64,000 nucleotides of DNA from Actinomadura syzygii (GTDB lineage Bacteria; Actinomycetota; Actinomycetes; Streptosporangiales; Streptosporangiaceae), in the NCBI RefSeq assembly GCF_008085905.1, contig NZ_VSFF01000008.1, positions 62,001-126,000 on the forward strand, read 5' to 3'. A program made the translations under genes and the position numbers. Positions 8,096 through 16,427 of the stretch are shown in pieces. Within the stretch, counting starts at the first letter, position 1. Every line of letters starts with the position of its first letter. The notes under the pieces were generated by a model, which searched no databases, had not been told where the DNA came from, and was given only the letters and a program-made list of their open reading frames with translations.

Positions 8096-9015
8096 CGGCG
8101 GAGACCGCCCGTCCGCGGCCGGGCGGCCGGGCCGCGCGCAACACGCTGCGGTTCGGCGTGTCGCTCGCGCCGGACGCGTCCGTCCCGCTGGTCCGCGCCG
8201 CGCAGGACGCGGACCGGTACGGGCTCGACCTGCTCGGCGTCCGCGACGAGCCGTACCGGCGCGGCACCGCCGACGCGCTCGCGCTGATGGCGACCGCGCT
8301 GGCGGCCACGTCCCGGATCCGGGTGCTGCCCGCCGTGGCGTGCCTGCCGCTGCGGCCGCCCGCCGTGCTGGCGAAGACCGTCGCGACGCTCGACCTGCTG
8401 AGCGGCGGCCGCGTCGAGCTCGGCCTCGGCGCGGGACGGGCGCCGGACGGCGTCGAGGCCTACGGCGGCGAGCGGCTCGGCGCCGCGGCGGCGCGCCGCG
8501 CGCTGGAGGAGGCCGTGCAGGTCATCCGGCTGCACTGGAGCGACCAGAACGGGCTCCTGTTCCGCGGCGAGCACTACCGGTTCGCCGCCGCGCAGCCGGG
8601 CCCTTCGCCCGCGCACCCGATCGGCGTGTGGCTCGGCGTGACCGGGCCGCGCGGACTGGAGCTCGCGGGCCGGGTGGCGGACGGCTGGATCGCGCCGTCG
8701 TCGCTCGTCCCGCCGAAACGCCTCGCGGACGGGCAGCGCCACCTCGACCAGGCCGCGGCCGCCGCGGGCCGCGACCCGGGCGAGCTCCGGCGCGTCTACG
8801 TCCTGGAGGGCGCGATCGACGGGCGCGAAACCCGCGGCTTCCTGCACGGCCCGCCGCGCCAGTGGATCTACGAGCTGACCGAGCTGGCCATCGGCCACCG
8901 CGTCGACTCGTTCCTCTACGGCGGCGACCCCGAGCACCTCCCGGTCTTCGCCATGGAGATAGTCCCGGCCGTCCGCGAACAGGTGGCCCGCGAGAAAGCC
9001 TTCGCCCAGACCTGA
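8092..9015 (+). CDS. LLM-class flavin-dependent oxidoreductase (luciferase-like)
   Basis: A 307-residue bacterial luciferase-like TIM-barrel protein. Typical segments are the early LRFGVSLAP, the middle LDLLSGGRVELGLGAGRAP, and GLELAGRVADGWI. Such enzymes use FMN or coenzyme F420, and actinomycetes have many F420-dependent ones; the cofactor cannot be decided here. The GTG start at 8092 overlaps the stop of the DUF2630 gene. Its stop lies three bases from the convergent argS stop, leaving no room for a terminator. Confidence 0.86.
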   Translation: MTAETARPRPGGRAARNTLRFGVSLAPDASVPLVRAAQDADRYGLDLLGVRDEPYRRGTADALALMATALAATSRIRVLPAVACLPLRPPAVLAKTVATLDLLSGGRVELGLGAGRAPDGVEAYGGERLGAAAARRALEEAVQVIRLHWSDQNGLLFRGEHYRFAAAQPGPSPAHPIGVWLGVTGPRGLELAGRVADGWIAPSSLVPPKRLADGQRHLDQAAAAAGRDPGELRRVYVLEGAIDGRETRGFLHGPPRQWIYELTELAIGHRVDSFLYGGDPEHLPVFAMEIVPAVREQVAREKAFAQT

Positions 9016-9018
9016 GCC

Positions 9019-10764
9019 CTACATGCGCTCCGGCGTGGGGACGCCGAGGAGGTCCAGGCCGGTCACGAGGGTGCGGAGGGTGGCGGCGCAGAGGGCCAGT
9101 CGGGACGCCTTCGTCTGCTCGTCCGGGGCCTTCAGGACCGGGCAGTTCTCGTGGAACGTCGTGTAGGCGTCGGCGACCGCGTAGATGTAGGTCGCGAGCC
9201 GGTGCGGCTCGGTGGTCTCGCCCGCCTGCTGGACGACCGCGCCGAAGCCGAGCAGCTCCAGCGCCAGCGCCCGTTCGGCCGGATGGCCGAGGACGATCGG
9301 CCCGGCCGCCTGCTCCGGCGTGAGCCCGCCCTTGCGGAAGATCGACCGGATCCGCGCCACGGCGTACTGGAGGTACGGGCCGGTCTTGCCGTGGAACGAG
9401 ATCATCCGGTCGAGGTCGAAGACGTACTCGCTGTCGCGGGCGACGGACAGGTCGGCGTACTTGACCGCGCCCATCGCCACGTCCCGGACGATCGCGGCCC
9501 GCGTCGCCTCGTCGTACGGCTGGTCGTGCTGGATCTCGTCGAACACGGCGCCCGCCCGCTCGACGGCCTCGTCCAGCAGCTCGGAGAGCTTGACGGTGCC
9601 GCCCGTCCGGGTGCGCAGGAGCTTGCCGTCGGTGCCGAGGACGTTCCCGATCTGCGCGTGCTCGGCCCGGACGTCGTCGTTCAGCCAGCCCGCCATCCGC
9701 GCGACCGCGAACACCATCTGGAAGTGCAGCGCCTGCGTCGTGCCGACGACGTAGACCATCCGGTCGACGTGCTCGGTGTCGACCCGGTACCGGATCGTGG
9801 CGAGGTCGGTGGTGGAGTAGTTGTAGCCGCCGTCGCTCTTCCGGATGATCACCGGGAGGGGCTCGCCCTCGCGGCCGGTGAAGCCGGGCGGGAACGCGCA
9901 CAGCGCGCCCTCGCTGACGACCGCGATGCCCTTCTCCTCCAGCTCCCGGACGGTCGGTTCGAGCAGGTCGTTGTAGAAGCTCTCGCCCCTGATGTCGGCG
10001 TCAGACAGGGTGACGCCGAGCTGCCCGTAGACGGCGTTGAAGTAGCGCTTGGACACGTCCACGAGGACGTTCCAGAGCCGCAGCGTCTCGGCGTCGCCCG
10101 CCTGGAGCGCGACGACCCGCCGCCGCGACCGGTCGGCGAACGCCTCGTCGCCGTCGAACTTGCGCCGCGCCGCCTGGTAGAACTCGGTCAGGTCGCTGAC
10201 GGACGAGTCGCCCCGCGCGGCGGCGTCCTCGCCGAGGTCGAGCAGGTGCTCGATGAGCATGCCGAACGGGGTGCCCCAGTCGCCGACGTGGTTGTCGCGG
10301 ATCACCTCGTGGCCGACGAAGCCGAGGATCCGGGCGAGCGCGTCGCCGACGATCGTGGTCCGCAGGTGGCCGACGTGCATCTCCTTCGCCACGTTGGGCG
10401 AGGAGTACTCGACGACGACCTTGTGCGGCTTGTCGACGCGCGGGACGTCGAGCCGCTCGTCCTCCAGGACGCGCTGCGCGGCGGCGGCGATCCAGCCGTC
10501 GCTGAGCGTCAGGTTGATGAAGCCCGGCCCGCTGACCTGCACGTCCGCCACGACGTCGGCGGTGTCGAGGTGCGCGACGATCTCGTCGGCGACGTCTCGC
10601 GGCTTGCGGCCCAGCTTCTTGGCCAGCGGCAGCGCCACGTTGGCCTGGAGGTCGGCGAACGACGACGGCCGGATGACCGGGTCGGCGTCCGCGTACGACG
10701 GTCCGAAGGCGGCGCTGAGCGCGGCCTGGACCCGGGCGGCGAGCACGAGTTGCGGATCGGACAT
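9019..10764 (-). CDS. argS: Arginyl-tRNA synthetase
   Basis: Charges tRNA-Arg with arginine in the cytoplasm. The 581-residue protein has the N-terminal tRNA-binding domain (residues about 1-85), the class I HIGH-type signature HVGH in YSSPNVAKEMHVGHLR, and NVLGTDGKLLRTRTG where a KMSKS loop sits in other class I enzymes. The C-terminal anticodon-binding DALR domain contains YAVADAYTTFHENCPVL, and the protein ends in GVPTPERM, close to the family's usual ERM end. A canonical KMSK is absent, which is normal for ArgRS. The length is normal, and plsX lies upstream on the same strand. Confidence 0.97.
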   Translation of the reverse strand: MSDPQLVLAARVQAALSAAFGPSYADADPVIRPSSFADLQANVALPLAKKLGRKPRDVADEIVAHLDTADVVADVQVSGPGFINLTLSDGWIAAAAQRVLEDERLDVPRVDKPHKVVVEYSSPNVAKEMHVGHLRTTIVGDALARILGFVGHEVIRDNHVGDWGTPFGMLIEHLLDLGEDAAARGDSSVSDLTEFYQAARRKFDGDEAFADRSRRRVVALQAGDAETLRLWNVLVDVSKRYFNAVYGQLGVTLSDADIRGESFYNDLLEPTVRELEEKGIAVVSEGALCAFPPGFTGREGEPLPVIIRKSDGGYNYSTTDLATIRYRVDTEHVDRMVYVVGTTQALHFQMVFAVARMAGWLNDDVRAEHAQIGNVLGTDGKLLRTRTGGTVKLSELLDEAVERAGAVFDEIQHDQPYDEATRAAIVRDVAMGAVKYADLSVARDSEYVFDLDRMISFHGKTGPYLQYAVARIRSIFRKGGLTPEQAAGPIVLGHPAERALALELLGFGAVVQQAGETTEPHRLATYIYAVADAYTTFHENCPVLKAPDEQTKASRLALCAATLRTLVTGLDLLGVPTPERM

Positions 10765-10817
10765 GTCCCAAGGCTATCGGGCGTCCCGCCGCCCACCGAA
10801 CAGGTTTCGCGAGCCGG

Positions 10818-12014
10818 TCAGGGCGCGGTGGGCGGCTCGCCGTGGTCGGGTTCGGGCTGGTCGGCGGTCGATAGGGGATCCGGCGGACGCTCCCCGGGCT
10901 CGGCCGGTCCGCCGCCCGTGCCGTCGCGTTCGCCGTGCGTCCAGCGGCCGAACCTGGACGTCCGGGTCAGCGCGACCTGCTCGCGGATCCGCTCGACGAT
11001 CCGCCCGGCGGCGAGCCGGTGCGCCAGCTCGCACGCGGACGTGATCGCGCGTGCCCTCGACGCGCCGTGCGCGATGACGACCGTCCCGTTCAGGCCGAGC
11101 AGGACGCCGCCGCCGTAGGTGTCGGGGTCGAGGCGGTCGCGCAGGTCCTGGAGGCGGCGGCGCTGGAGCAGCGCGCCCATCCGGGCGGCGCGCCCGGCCG
11201 TCATCGCGTCCCGGACCTCGGCGAACGCGGTCCGGATCGTGCCCTCCATGGTCTTCAGCGCGACGTTGCCGGTGAAGCCGTCCGCGACGATCACGTCCAC
11301 CTTGCCGGTGAGCAGGTCGTGGCCCTCGACGTTCCCGGCGAACTCCAGGCCGTGGCCGCCGCCCGCGAGCAGCTCGTGCGCCCGCTTGGCGACCTTGTCG
11401 CCCTTGCCGGGCTCGGCGCCGATGTTGAGCAGCCCGACCGTCGGACGCTCCAGCCCCAGCAGGATCTGCGCGTAGGCGGTGCCGAGCGCCGCGAACTGGA
11501 CGAGCCCCTCCGGCTTGACGTCCGCGGTGGCGCCCGCGTCCAGCAGGATCGTCGGCCGCGGGCGGGTCGGCAGCGTCACCGCGATCGCCGGGCGCAGCAC
11601 GCCCTGCTGGCCCTTCAACCGGAGCCGCGACGTCGCGACGACCCCGGCGGTGCTGCCCGCCGACACGAGCGCCGACGCCCGGCCCTGCCTGATCAGATGG
11701 CACGCGATCGCGATGGACGAGCGGGGCTTGCGCCAGCTCGCGAGCGCGCCCTCGCCCATGTCGAGGGCCTCGTCGGCGTGCACGATGGGGATCTTGCCGA
11801 TCGCGCCGTGCCGGTCCAGCTCGCGGCGGATCCGGGTGGCCTGCCCGACGAGCACCACGCGGACGCCGTGCTCCTCCACCGCGTCGACCGCGCCCGCGAC
11901 GATCTCCTCGGGGGCGTGGTCGCCGCCCATCGTGTCCACCGCGACGGGCAGCGGCCGCGCCGGCGCCCCGCGACGAGGCGCCGCGGGACGCGACGGCTCG
12001 CCGGTGCCGGTCAT
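10818..12014 (-). CDS. plsX: Phosphate acyltransferase PlsX
   Basis: Makes acyl-phosphate from acyl-ACP for phospholipid synthesis. The family start VAVDTMGGDHAP is present after a 25-residue leader, followed by ASALVSAGSTAGV, GLLNIGAEPGKG and FAGNVEGHDLL. ATG 12014 (398 residues) has a GGAG upstream; an in-frame start 48 bases earlier is possible but lacks a better site. The C-terminal 50 residues are a proline-, glutamate- and glycine-rich tail absent from typical PlsX and probably disordered. In many bacteria plsX is next to rpmF or acpP; here its neighbours are argS downstream and a DUF4333 gene upstream. Confidence 0.93.
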   Translation of the reverse strand: MTGTGEPSRPAAPRRGAPARPLPVAVDTMGGDHAPEEIVAGAVDAVEEHGVRVVLVGQATRIRRELDRHGAIGKIPIVHADEALDMGEGALASWRKPRSSIAIACHLIRQGRASALVSAGSTAGVVATSRLRLKGQQGVLRPAIAVTLPTRPRPTILLDAGATADVKPEGLVQFAALGTAYAQILLGLERPTVGLLNIGAEPGKGDKVAKRAHELLAGGGHGLEFAGNVEGHDLLTGKVDVIVADGFTGNVALKTMEGTIRTAFAEVRDAMTAGRAARMGALLQRRRLQDLRDRLDPDTYGGGVLLGLNGTVVIAHGASRARAITSACELAHRLAAGRIVERIREQVALTRTSRFGRWTHGERDGTGGGPAEPGERPPDPLSTADQPEPDHGEPPTAP

Positions 12015-12134
12015 GGCCGCTCCAGGAGGGTGAAAGGGAAACGCTGCGATAGTGCAGCTCATCGCATCGTAGGACGTTCTTCCACCCGTCTTGGCCGCGC
12101 CCGGCCGGAGTGGCGATCATCACCCCGCGCTTGT

Positions 12135-12581
12135 CTACCCCTGCCGGCCCTTACAGTCGGCGCCCAGGCAGTGCGCGTTCTCCACGACCGGACGGCCGTC
12201 CACGAGGATCGTGTAGTAGCTCTTGTGCGTCTTCTCCTCGCCGGTGCCGAGGACCTCGACGGACTTCTGGTCCGTTGTCGTCCCCGTGCAGGACACCCGC
12301 AGCTTCGACTTCGTCCAGCCCGGCAGGTCCTTGCACTTCAGCGGGGACGACAGCGACACGCCGCGCTTCTCCAGCTCGGCCGCCGCCGTCACCGGCAGCG
12401 CCTTGCGCAGCGCCGACTGCGTCTTGTACTGCAACTCCCCGCGGGTCGCCAGCAGGAACGCGACACCGCCGCCCACCAGCGCGAGCACGAGCACCCCGGC
12501 CGAGCCCAGGATCAGGGCCCGCCTGCGGTTCGCGCCGACGACCCGGCGGCTCAACTCCACGGCCTTGCGACGTATATCCAC
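12135..12581 (-). CDS. DUF4333-type single-pass membrane protein
   Basis: A 148-residue protein with a basic N-terminus, one membrane segment (about residues 22-46: ALILGSAGVLVLALVGG) and an extracytoplasmic domain. The domain resembles DUF4333: two cysteines (LKCKDL and VSCTGT), then VEVLGT and a C-terminal CLGADC. The same cysteine layout recurs in the next gene upstream, so the two are probably paralogues. GTG 12581 has only a weak ribosome binding site. No function is known for the family; a cell-envelope location is inferred. Confidence 0.72.
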   Translation of the reverse strand: MDIRRKAVELSRRVVGANRRRALILGSAGVLVLALVGGGVAFLLATRGELQYKTQSALRKALPVTAAAELEKRGVSLSSPLKCKDLPGWTKSKLRVSCTGTTTDQKSVEVLGTGEEKTHKSYYTILVDGRPVVENAHCLGADCKGRQG

Positions 12582-12698
12582 GTCGACAATCTCACCGAGG
12601 GTACGGCCTTGTATGCGCAGCGTGGTCGCATTTTCCGTTCCGTATGCGGATTCCTTGCCAGAACCGCGGTGCGACCAGCCGTGCGGTCGGCCGCGCGG

Positions 12699-13058
12699 TC
12701 AGCCGCAGCCGATGCCCAGGCAGTTCTGCCGGAGGACCTCGCGTCCGGCGATGGTGACGACGTAGCTCTCGCGCGGACGGTCGGTGTCGGCGTCGTAGGC
12801 GACGCCGCTGACGAGGACCGGCTCGCCCGCCCGCGTCCGCGCGGTGCAGGTCACCTGGACCGTCGCCTCGGTCTCGCGCTTGGGCGACGTGCATTCGGGA
12901 CGCTTGCGCAGCTCGATGCCCTGCGCCTTCAGGTCGTCCACGACCCCGTCGCTGACGGCGTTGCGATAAGCGCCCTCGGAGATCCGCTGCATGACCTTGC
13001 ACCCCGACAACGCCAACGCGAGCACAACGACCGAAACGACAATCCGAACCGCGGTCAC
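12699..13058 (-). CDS. DUF4333-type lipoprotein
   Basis: A 119-residue exported protein. Its N-terminus is a short signal with a lipobox LALSGC (Cys at about 20), so it should be a membrane-anchored lipoprotein. The mature part has ECTSPK, VQVTCTAR and a closing CLGIGCG, the same cysteine pattern as its neighbour at 12135-12581. GTG 13058 overlaps the TGA of the upstream hydrolase gene (GTGA), and this overlap defines the start. It is the third gene of an overlapping three-gene string with the hydrolase and a DUF998 protein. Confidence 0.78.
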   Translation of the reverse strand: MTAVRIVVSVVVLALALSGCKVMQRISEGAYRNAVSDGVVDDLKAQGIELRKRPECTSPKRETEATVQVTCTARTRAGEPVLVSGVAYDADTDRPRESYVVTIAGREVLRQNCLGIGCG

Positions 13059-13912
13059 GGCGCCTCCTGCGCGACCCTGGCCACCGCGCCGACGATGACG
13101 TCGGGGTGGTCGAGGGCGATCATGTGGCGGGCGTCGGGGAGTTCGACGCGGCTGCCGCGCGGGCTCAGCTTCGTGAGCCGCTCGTGGCCATCGGCCCATT
13201 CGCGCTGCCTGGCGGGACGGCCCGCGTCGGCGAGCGCGGTCAGGACGACCAGCGGGACGGCCGGGAACGGCGTCCGCGAGCGCAGCCGGGCCAGCGCGAC
13301 CGCCATCTCCCGGTAGGCGACCTCCTCGGCGAGGACGGTGCCGAGGACGGTCCCGCGGCCGTAGACGGAGCGGACGACGCCGTCCGGGACGGCCTCCCCG
13401 CGGCGGCTCGTGTGGCGCAGGGCGACCCGGCGTCCGAGCGGCCCGGCGACCCGGGCGAGCCGCGTCGCGTCGAGGACCGCGCCCGCCGCGCCGCAGACCG
13501 GCGTCAGCGCGGCGCCGAGCGGGAGCGGGGCGCGCGGGGCGTGCTCGTAGCTCGGATCGACCAGCACCATGCCGAGGACGTGCTCCGGCGACGTCCGCGC
13601 GAGGGCCTCCGCCGCGAACGCCGCCATCGAGTGCGCGAGGACGATCACCGGCCGCCCGGCCCGCTCCGCCAGCGCCGCCATGATCCTGGCGTCGCGGTCC
13701 AGCGTGGGGCGCCGGGCGGCGGCCGGGCTGAGCCCGAGCCCCGGACGGTCGTAAGCGGTCACCCGGAACTCGTCCCGGAGCAGCTCGACCGACGGCGTCC
13801 AGTCGAACCAGGCCCCGCCGAGCCCGGAGCCGAGCAGCAGCGGGACGCCGTCCGCGGGCCCGGACTCGACGACGTGGACCCGTTCGCCCCCGGCGCTCAC
13901 GATCTCCGTCAC
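13055..13912 (-). CDS. Alpha/beta hydrolase
   Basis: A 285-residue alpha/beta-hydrolase-fold protein. LLLGSGLGGAWFDW is the HG-type oxyanion region, AYDRPGLGLS is the next strand, VLAHSMAAF is the nucleophile elbow (Ser in AHSMA) and ARHMIALDHPD near the end carries the expected histidine. The acid is probably in the VVLTALAD region. No substrate is indicated. GTG 13912 overlaps the stop of the DUF998 gene by four bases, and its own stop overlaps the lipoprotein start, so the three genes are translationally coupled. Confidence 0.85.
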   Translation of the reverse strand: MTEIVSAGGERVHVVESGPADGVPLLLGSGLGGAWFDWTPSVELLRDEFRVTAYDRPGLGLSPAAARRPTLDRDARIMAALAERAGRPVIVLAHSMAAFAAEALARTSPEHVLGMVLVDPSYEHAPRAPLPLGAALTPVCGAAGAVLDATRLARVAGPLGRRVALRHTSRRGEAVPDGVVRSVYGRGTVLGTVLAEEVAYREMAVALARLRSRTPFPAVPLVVLTALADAGRPARQREWADGHERLTKLSPRGSRVELPDARHMIALDHPDVIVGAVARVAQEAP

Positions 13913-14634
13913 CGGCTCGCCTCCTCCATCACCCCGGGGGCGGCCCGGCGGGCGCGGACCGTGTCCCGCCAGTCGGCGTACAGCGCCCACGCGATCACCA
14001 GGAGGCCCAGGCAGAGGACGCTGATCTGCGCCCGCTGGACGATCCCGAGCCACTGCCCCATGTACATCGCGACGAGCGTGCCGAGGGCGAGCACCGACTC
14101 GGCCAGCGCGAGCAGCCAGCCCCAGCGGGCGAGCGCGGGCCACCACCCGTACCGGCGGGCGGCGAGCGACAGCAGCAGGAGCGCGGCCACCCCGCAGACG
14201 ATCACGGCGCTGCTCGTCACCGAGTGGAACTCGTGGGAGAACGACACGTTCCCGGACCGCTCGCGCAGCGCGCACCACGTCTCCAGGCTGGGCGCGCAGT
14301 CGAGCGGGAAGGAGGCGTCGCCGATGGCGCACACGCCGAACAGGCCGAGGAACGCCCACCCGGCGGTGGCGAGGGGCCTGCGGCTCAGCCTGCGCAGGGT
14401 CTCCAGCGCCACGAGGATCGACAGCACGCCGGTGACGAAGTCGCCCGCGCTGTAGACGGCGTGGAACGGCTGGTCGACGGCCGAGAGTTCGCTGACGTAG
14501 CCGTTCAGGAAGTCGAGCTTCGGGCTGAGGAGGTTCTCCAGCAGGAAGGTCGCGTAGCTGACGCCCGCGACGGCGGCCAGGACGATCACCCGCGCGGGAA
14601 CGACACCCGGCCCGTCACGCTCGTCGGAGTCCAC
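13909..14634 (-). CDS. DUF998 family integral membrane protein
   Basis: A 241-residue protein with about six hydrophobic segments. The family features include the loop NGYVSELSAVDQPFHAVYSAGDF after the first helix and a second loop with DASFPLDCAPS and FSHEFHS, typical of DUF998 proteins of unknown function. GTG 14634 has a GAGGGGG ribosome binding site. It is the first gene of an overlapping set with the hydrolase and lipoprotein, and its promoter must lie in the structured gap shared with the divergent KamA-like gene. Confidence 0.8.
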   Translation of the reverse strand: MDSDERDGPGVVPARVIVLAAVAGVSYATFLLENLLSPKLDFLNGYVSELSAVDQPFHAVYSAGDFVTGVLSILVALETLRRLSRRPLATAGWAFLGLFGVCAIGDASFPLDCAPSLETWCALRERSGNVSFSHEFHSVTSSAVIVCGVAALLLLSLAARRYGWWPALARWGWLLALAESVLALGTLVAMYMGQWLGIVQRAQISVLCLGLLVIAWALYADWRDTVRARRAAPGVMEEASR

Positions 14635-14705
14635 CGAGCCCCCTCACGCCGCCCTGCCCTTGCCGCGCCCTCGCCCAGTATTTCCCAAGATCTTGTCAGC
14701 AGGTG

Positions 14706-14729
14706 ACACGGGGTGAAGGTTCCCCGTGT
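14706..14729. promoter_or_regulatory. Inverted repeat in the gap between the DUF998 and KamA-like genes
   Basis: A perfect eight-base inverted repeat (ACACGGGG / CCCCGTGT, eight-base spacer) lies 72 bases upstream of the DUF998 start. It could be an operator or a leader hairpin. The rest of the 407-base gap holds no convincing gene; small frames here have no ribosome sites or homology that I recognise. Confidence 0.4.
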
Positions 14730-14962
14730 ATCCGCTGGTCGGACCGTACCGCGGGTGTCGCCGGGGCCCGCACCGCCGTGCGCGCGGGCGAACGCGCGGC
14801 CGGAGGGCGGAGAAGTCAGGCTCCCGCGGTCGTTGTACTGGCCGCGGGACGTCCACGATGATGTCGAGGCGATTTGTCTGGATCGTCCCTGACCGGCTTT
14901 GTTCTTGCCGGGTAGGGGGCATCAATTCGTAATGAACCCATCCCAACGGGTTGAATGGGGGT

Positions 14963-14992
14963 GTACTGCGCAGTACCGATCACGGTCCGTGA
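14963..14992. promoter_or_regulatory. Two adjacent palindromes upstream of the KamA-like gene
   Basis: GTACTGCGCAGTAC (14963-14976) is a perfect 14-base palindrome, and TCACGGTCCGTGA (14980-14992) is a perfect 13-base one, three bases apart. They end 49 bases before the GTG start. Two contiguous dyads of about this size, roughly one and a half helical turns centre to centre, look like a double operator. No regulator gene is adjacent. Confidence 0.5.
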
Positions 14993-15041
14993 CGCCGCAC
15001 CGGGGGTCCGCCTCCCCGTTGACAGCAAGGAGTACCAACAC

Positions 15042-16358
15042 GTGACACTGGTGAACGACGCGGCTCCCGCGGTGCGATCCACCGGGCGCAAGTTCCGCGC
15101 CTTCACGGCGAAGCACCTCGACGAGCTCACCGCTCGCGCGGGCCTCTCGCCCGCGCAGCGCCTCGCGACCCGCGCGGTGGCCACCGTCCTGCCCTTCCGG
15201 ACGAACGCCTACGTCATCGACGAGCTGATCGACTGGGAGGCCGCGCCCGACGACCCGATCTACCGGCTGGTCTTCCCGCAGGAGGACATGCTTCCGGCGG
15301 CGGACGTCGCGCACCTGTCCGACCTGCTGCGCCGCGAGGCGCCGAAGGCGGAGGTCGAGGCGGCCGCGCACGCGGTCCGGATGCGGCTGAACCCGCACCC
15401 CGCGGGGCAGCTCGAACTCAACGTGCCGAGCTTCGGCGACGGCAAGATCCCCGGCATGCAGCACAAGTACGACGAGACGGTCCTGTACTTCCCGAAGCAG
15501 GGCCAGACATGCCACGCGTACTGCACGTACTGCTTCCGCTGGGCCCAGTTCGTGGGCGAGGCCGACCTCAAGATGGCCGGGGACGACGTCACCGCCCTGC
15601 GCGACTACCTGGTCGCCCACCCGGAGGTGACGAGCGTCCTGTTCACCGGCGGCGACGCCATGATCATGGGCGAGTCGGTGCTGCGCCGCTACGTCGAGCC
15701 CCTGCTCGACCTGGAGCAGCTCGAATCCATCCGGATCGGGACGAAGTCGCTGGCCTACTGGCCGCAGAAGTTCGTCACCGACCCGGACGCCGACGACATG
15801 CTGCGGCTGTTCGAGCAGGTCGTCGAGTCGGGCAAGAACCTGGCGTTCATGGCGCACTTCACTCATCCGCGCGAGCTTGAGCCGCTCATGGTGGCCGAGG
15901 CGTGCCGGCGCATCCGCGACACCGGCGCGGTCATCCGCACCCAGGCCCCCCTGATCCGGACGATCAACGACGATCCGGCGGCGTGGGAGACGATGTGGCG
16001 CGTCCAGACCCGGATGGGGCTCGTCCCGTATTACATGTTCGTCGAGCGCGACACGGGGCCGCAGGACTACTTCGCCGTCCCGCTCGCCCGCGCCTACGAG
16101 ATCTACCGGGACGCCTACAAGAACGTGTCCGGCCTGTCGCGGACCGTGCGGGGTCCGTCCATGTCGGCCACGCCGGGCAAGGTCTGCGTGGACGGCGTGG
16201 TCGACCTGTTCGGGGAGAAGGCGTTCGCGCTGCACTTCATCCAGTGCCGCGACGCGGAGCTGGTCGGGAAGCCGTTCTACGCGCAGTACGACCCGGAAGC
16301 GGTCTGGCTGGACGACCTCAAACCGGCCTTCGCCGAGAGCTTCCCCTGGGAGAAGTAA
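15042..16358 (+). CDS. KamA-family radical SAM protein
   Basis: A 438-residue radical SAM protein. CHAYCTYCF at about residues 158-166 supplies the three cysteines for the 4Fe-4S cluster, preceded by ETVLYFPKQGQT as in lysine 2,3-aminomutase. VLFTGGDAMIM is the GGE-like SAM motif. The family converts amino acids by 5'-deoxyadenosyl radical chemistry, usually with PLP. The C-terminal part (RGPSMSATPGKVCVDG) does not show the glycine-rich lysine motif that binds PLP in classical lysine 2,3-aminomutase, so substrate and PLP dependence are open. GTG 15042 is preceded by AAGGAG. A strong terminator follows, so it is probably monocistronic. Confidence 0.85.
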   Translation: MTLVNDAAPAVRSTGRKFRAFTAKHLDELTARAGLSPAQRLATRAVATVLPFRTNAYVIDELIDWEAAPDDPIYRLVFPQEDMLPAADVAHLSDLLRREAPKAEVEAAAHAVRMRLNPHPAGQLELNVPSFGDGKIPGMQHKYDETVLYFPKQGQTCHAYCTYCFRWAQFVGEADLKMAGDDVTALRDYLVAHPEVTSVLFTGGDAMIMGESVLRRYVEPLLDLEQLESIRIGTKSLAYWPQKFVTDPDADDMLRLFEQVVESGKNLAFMAHFTHPRELEPLMVAEACRRIRDTGAVIRTQAPLIRTINDDPAAWETMWRVQTRMGLVPYYMFVERDTGPQDYFAVPLARAYEIYRDAYKNVSGLSRTVRGPSMSATPGKVCVDGVVDLFGEKAFALHFIQCRDAELVGKPFYAQYDPEAVWLDDLKPAFAESFPWEK

Positions 16359-16368
16359 CCCGCGTGCA

Positions 16369-16413
16369 GTGGCGTGCCCGCCGCCCCTCCGGGGGCGCGG
16401 GCGGGCACGCCAC
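16369..16413. terminator. Bidirectional terminator between the KamA-like and MFS genes
   Basis: A perfect 14-base stem (GTGGCGTGCCCGCC / GGCGGGCACGCCAC) encloses a 17-base GC-rich loop. It starts 11 bases after the KamA-like stop and ends 15 bases before the convergent MFS stop. Placement and strength fit a terminator for both genes. Confidence 0.85.
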
Positions 16414-16427
16414 GGCCAAGAGGCCCC

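Noticed and set aside
10935-13316. A 793-codon open frame on the plus strand over plsX and the DUF4333 genes
   Set aside because: It spans several well-supported minus-strand genes and their gaps, with Arg/Ala/Pro-rich composition and no family motif.
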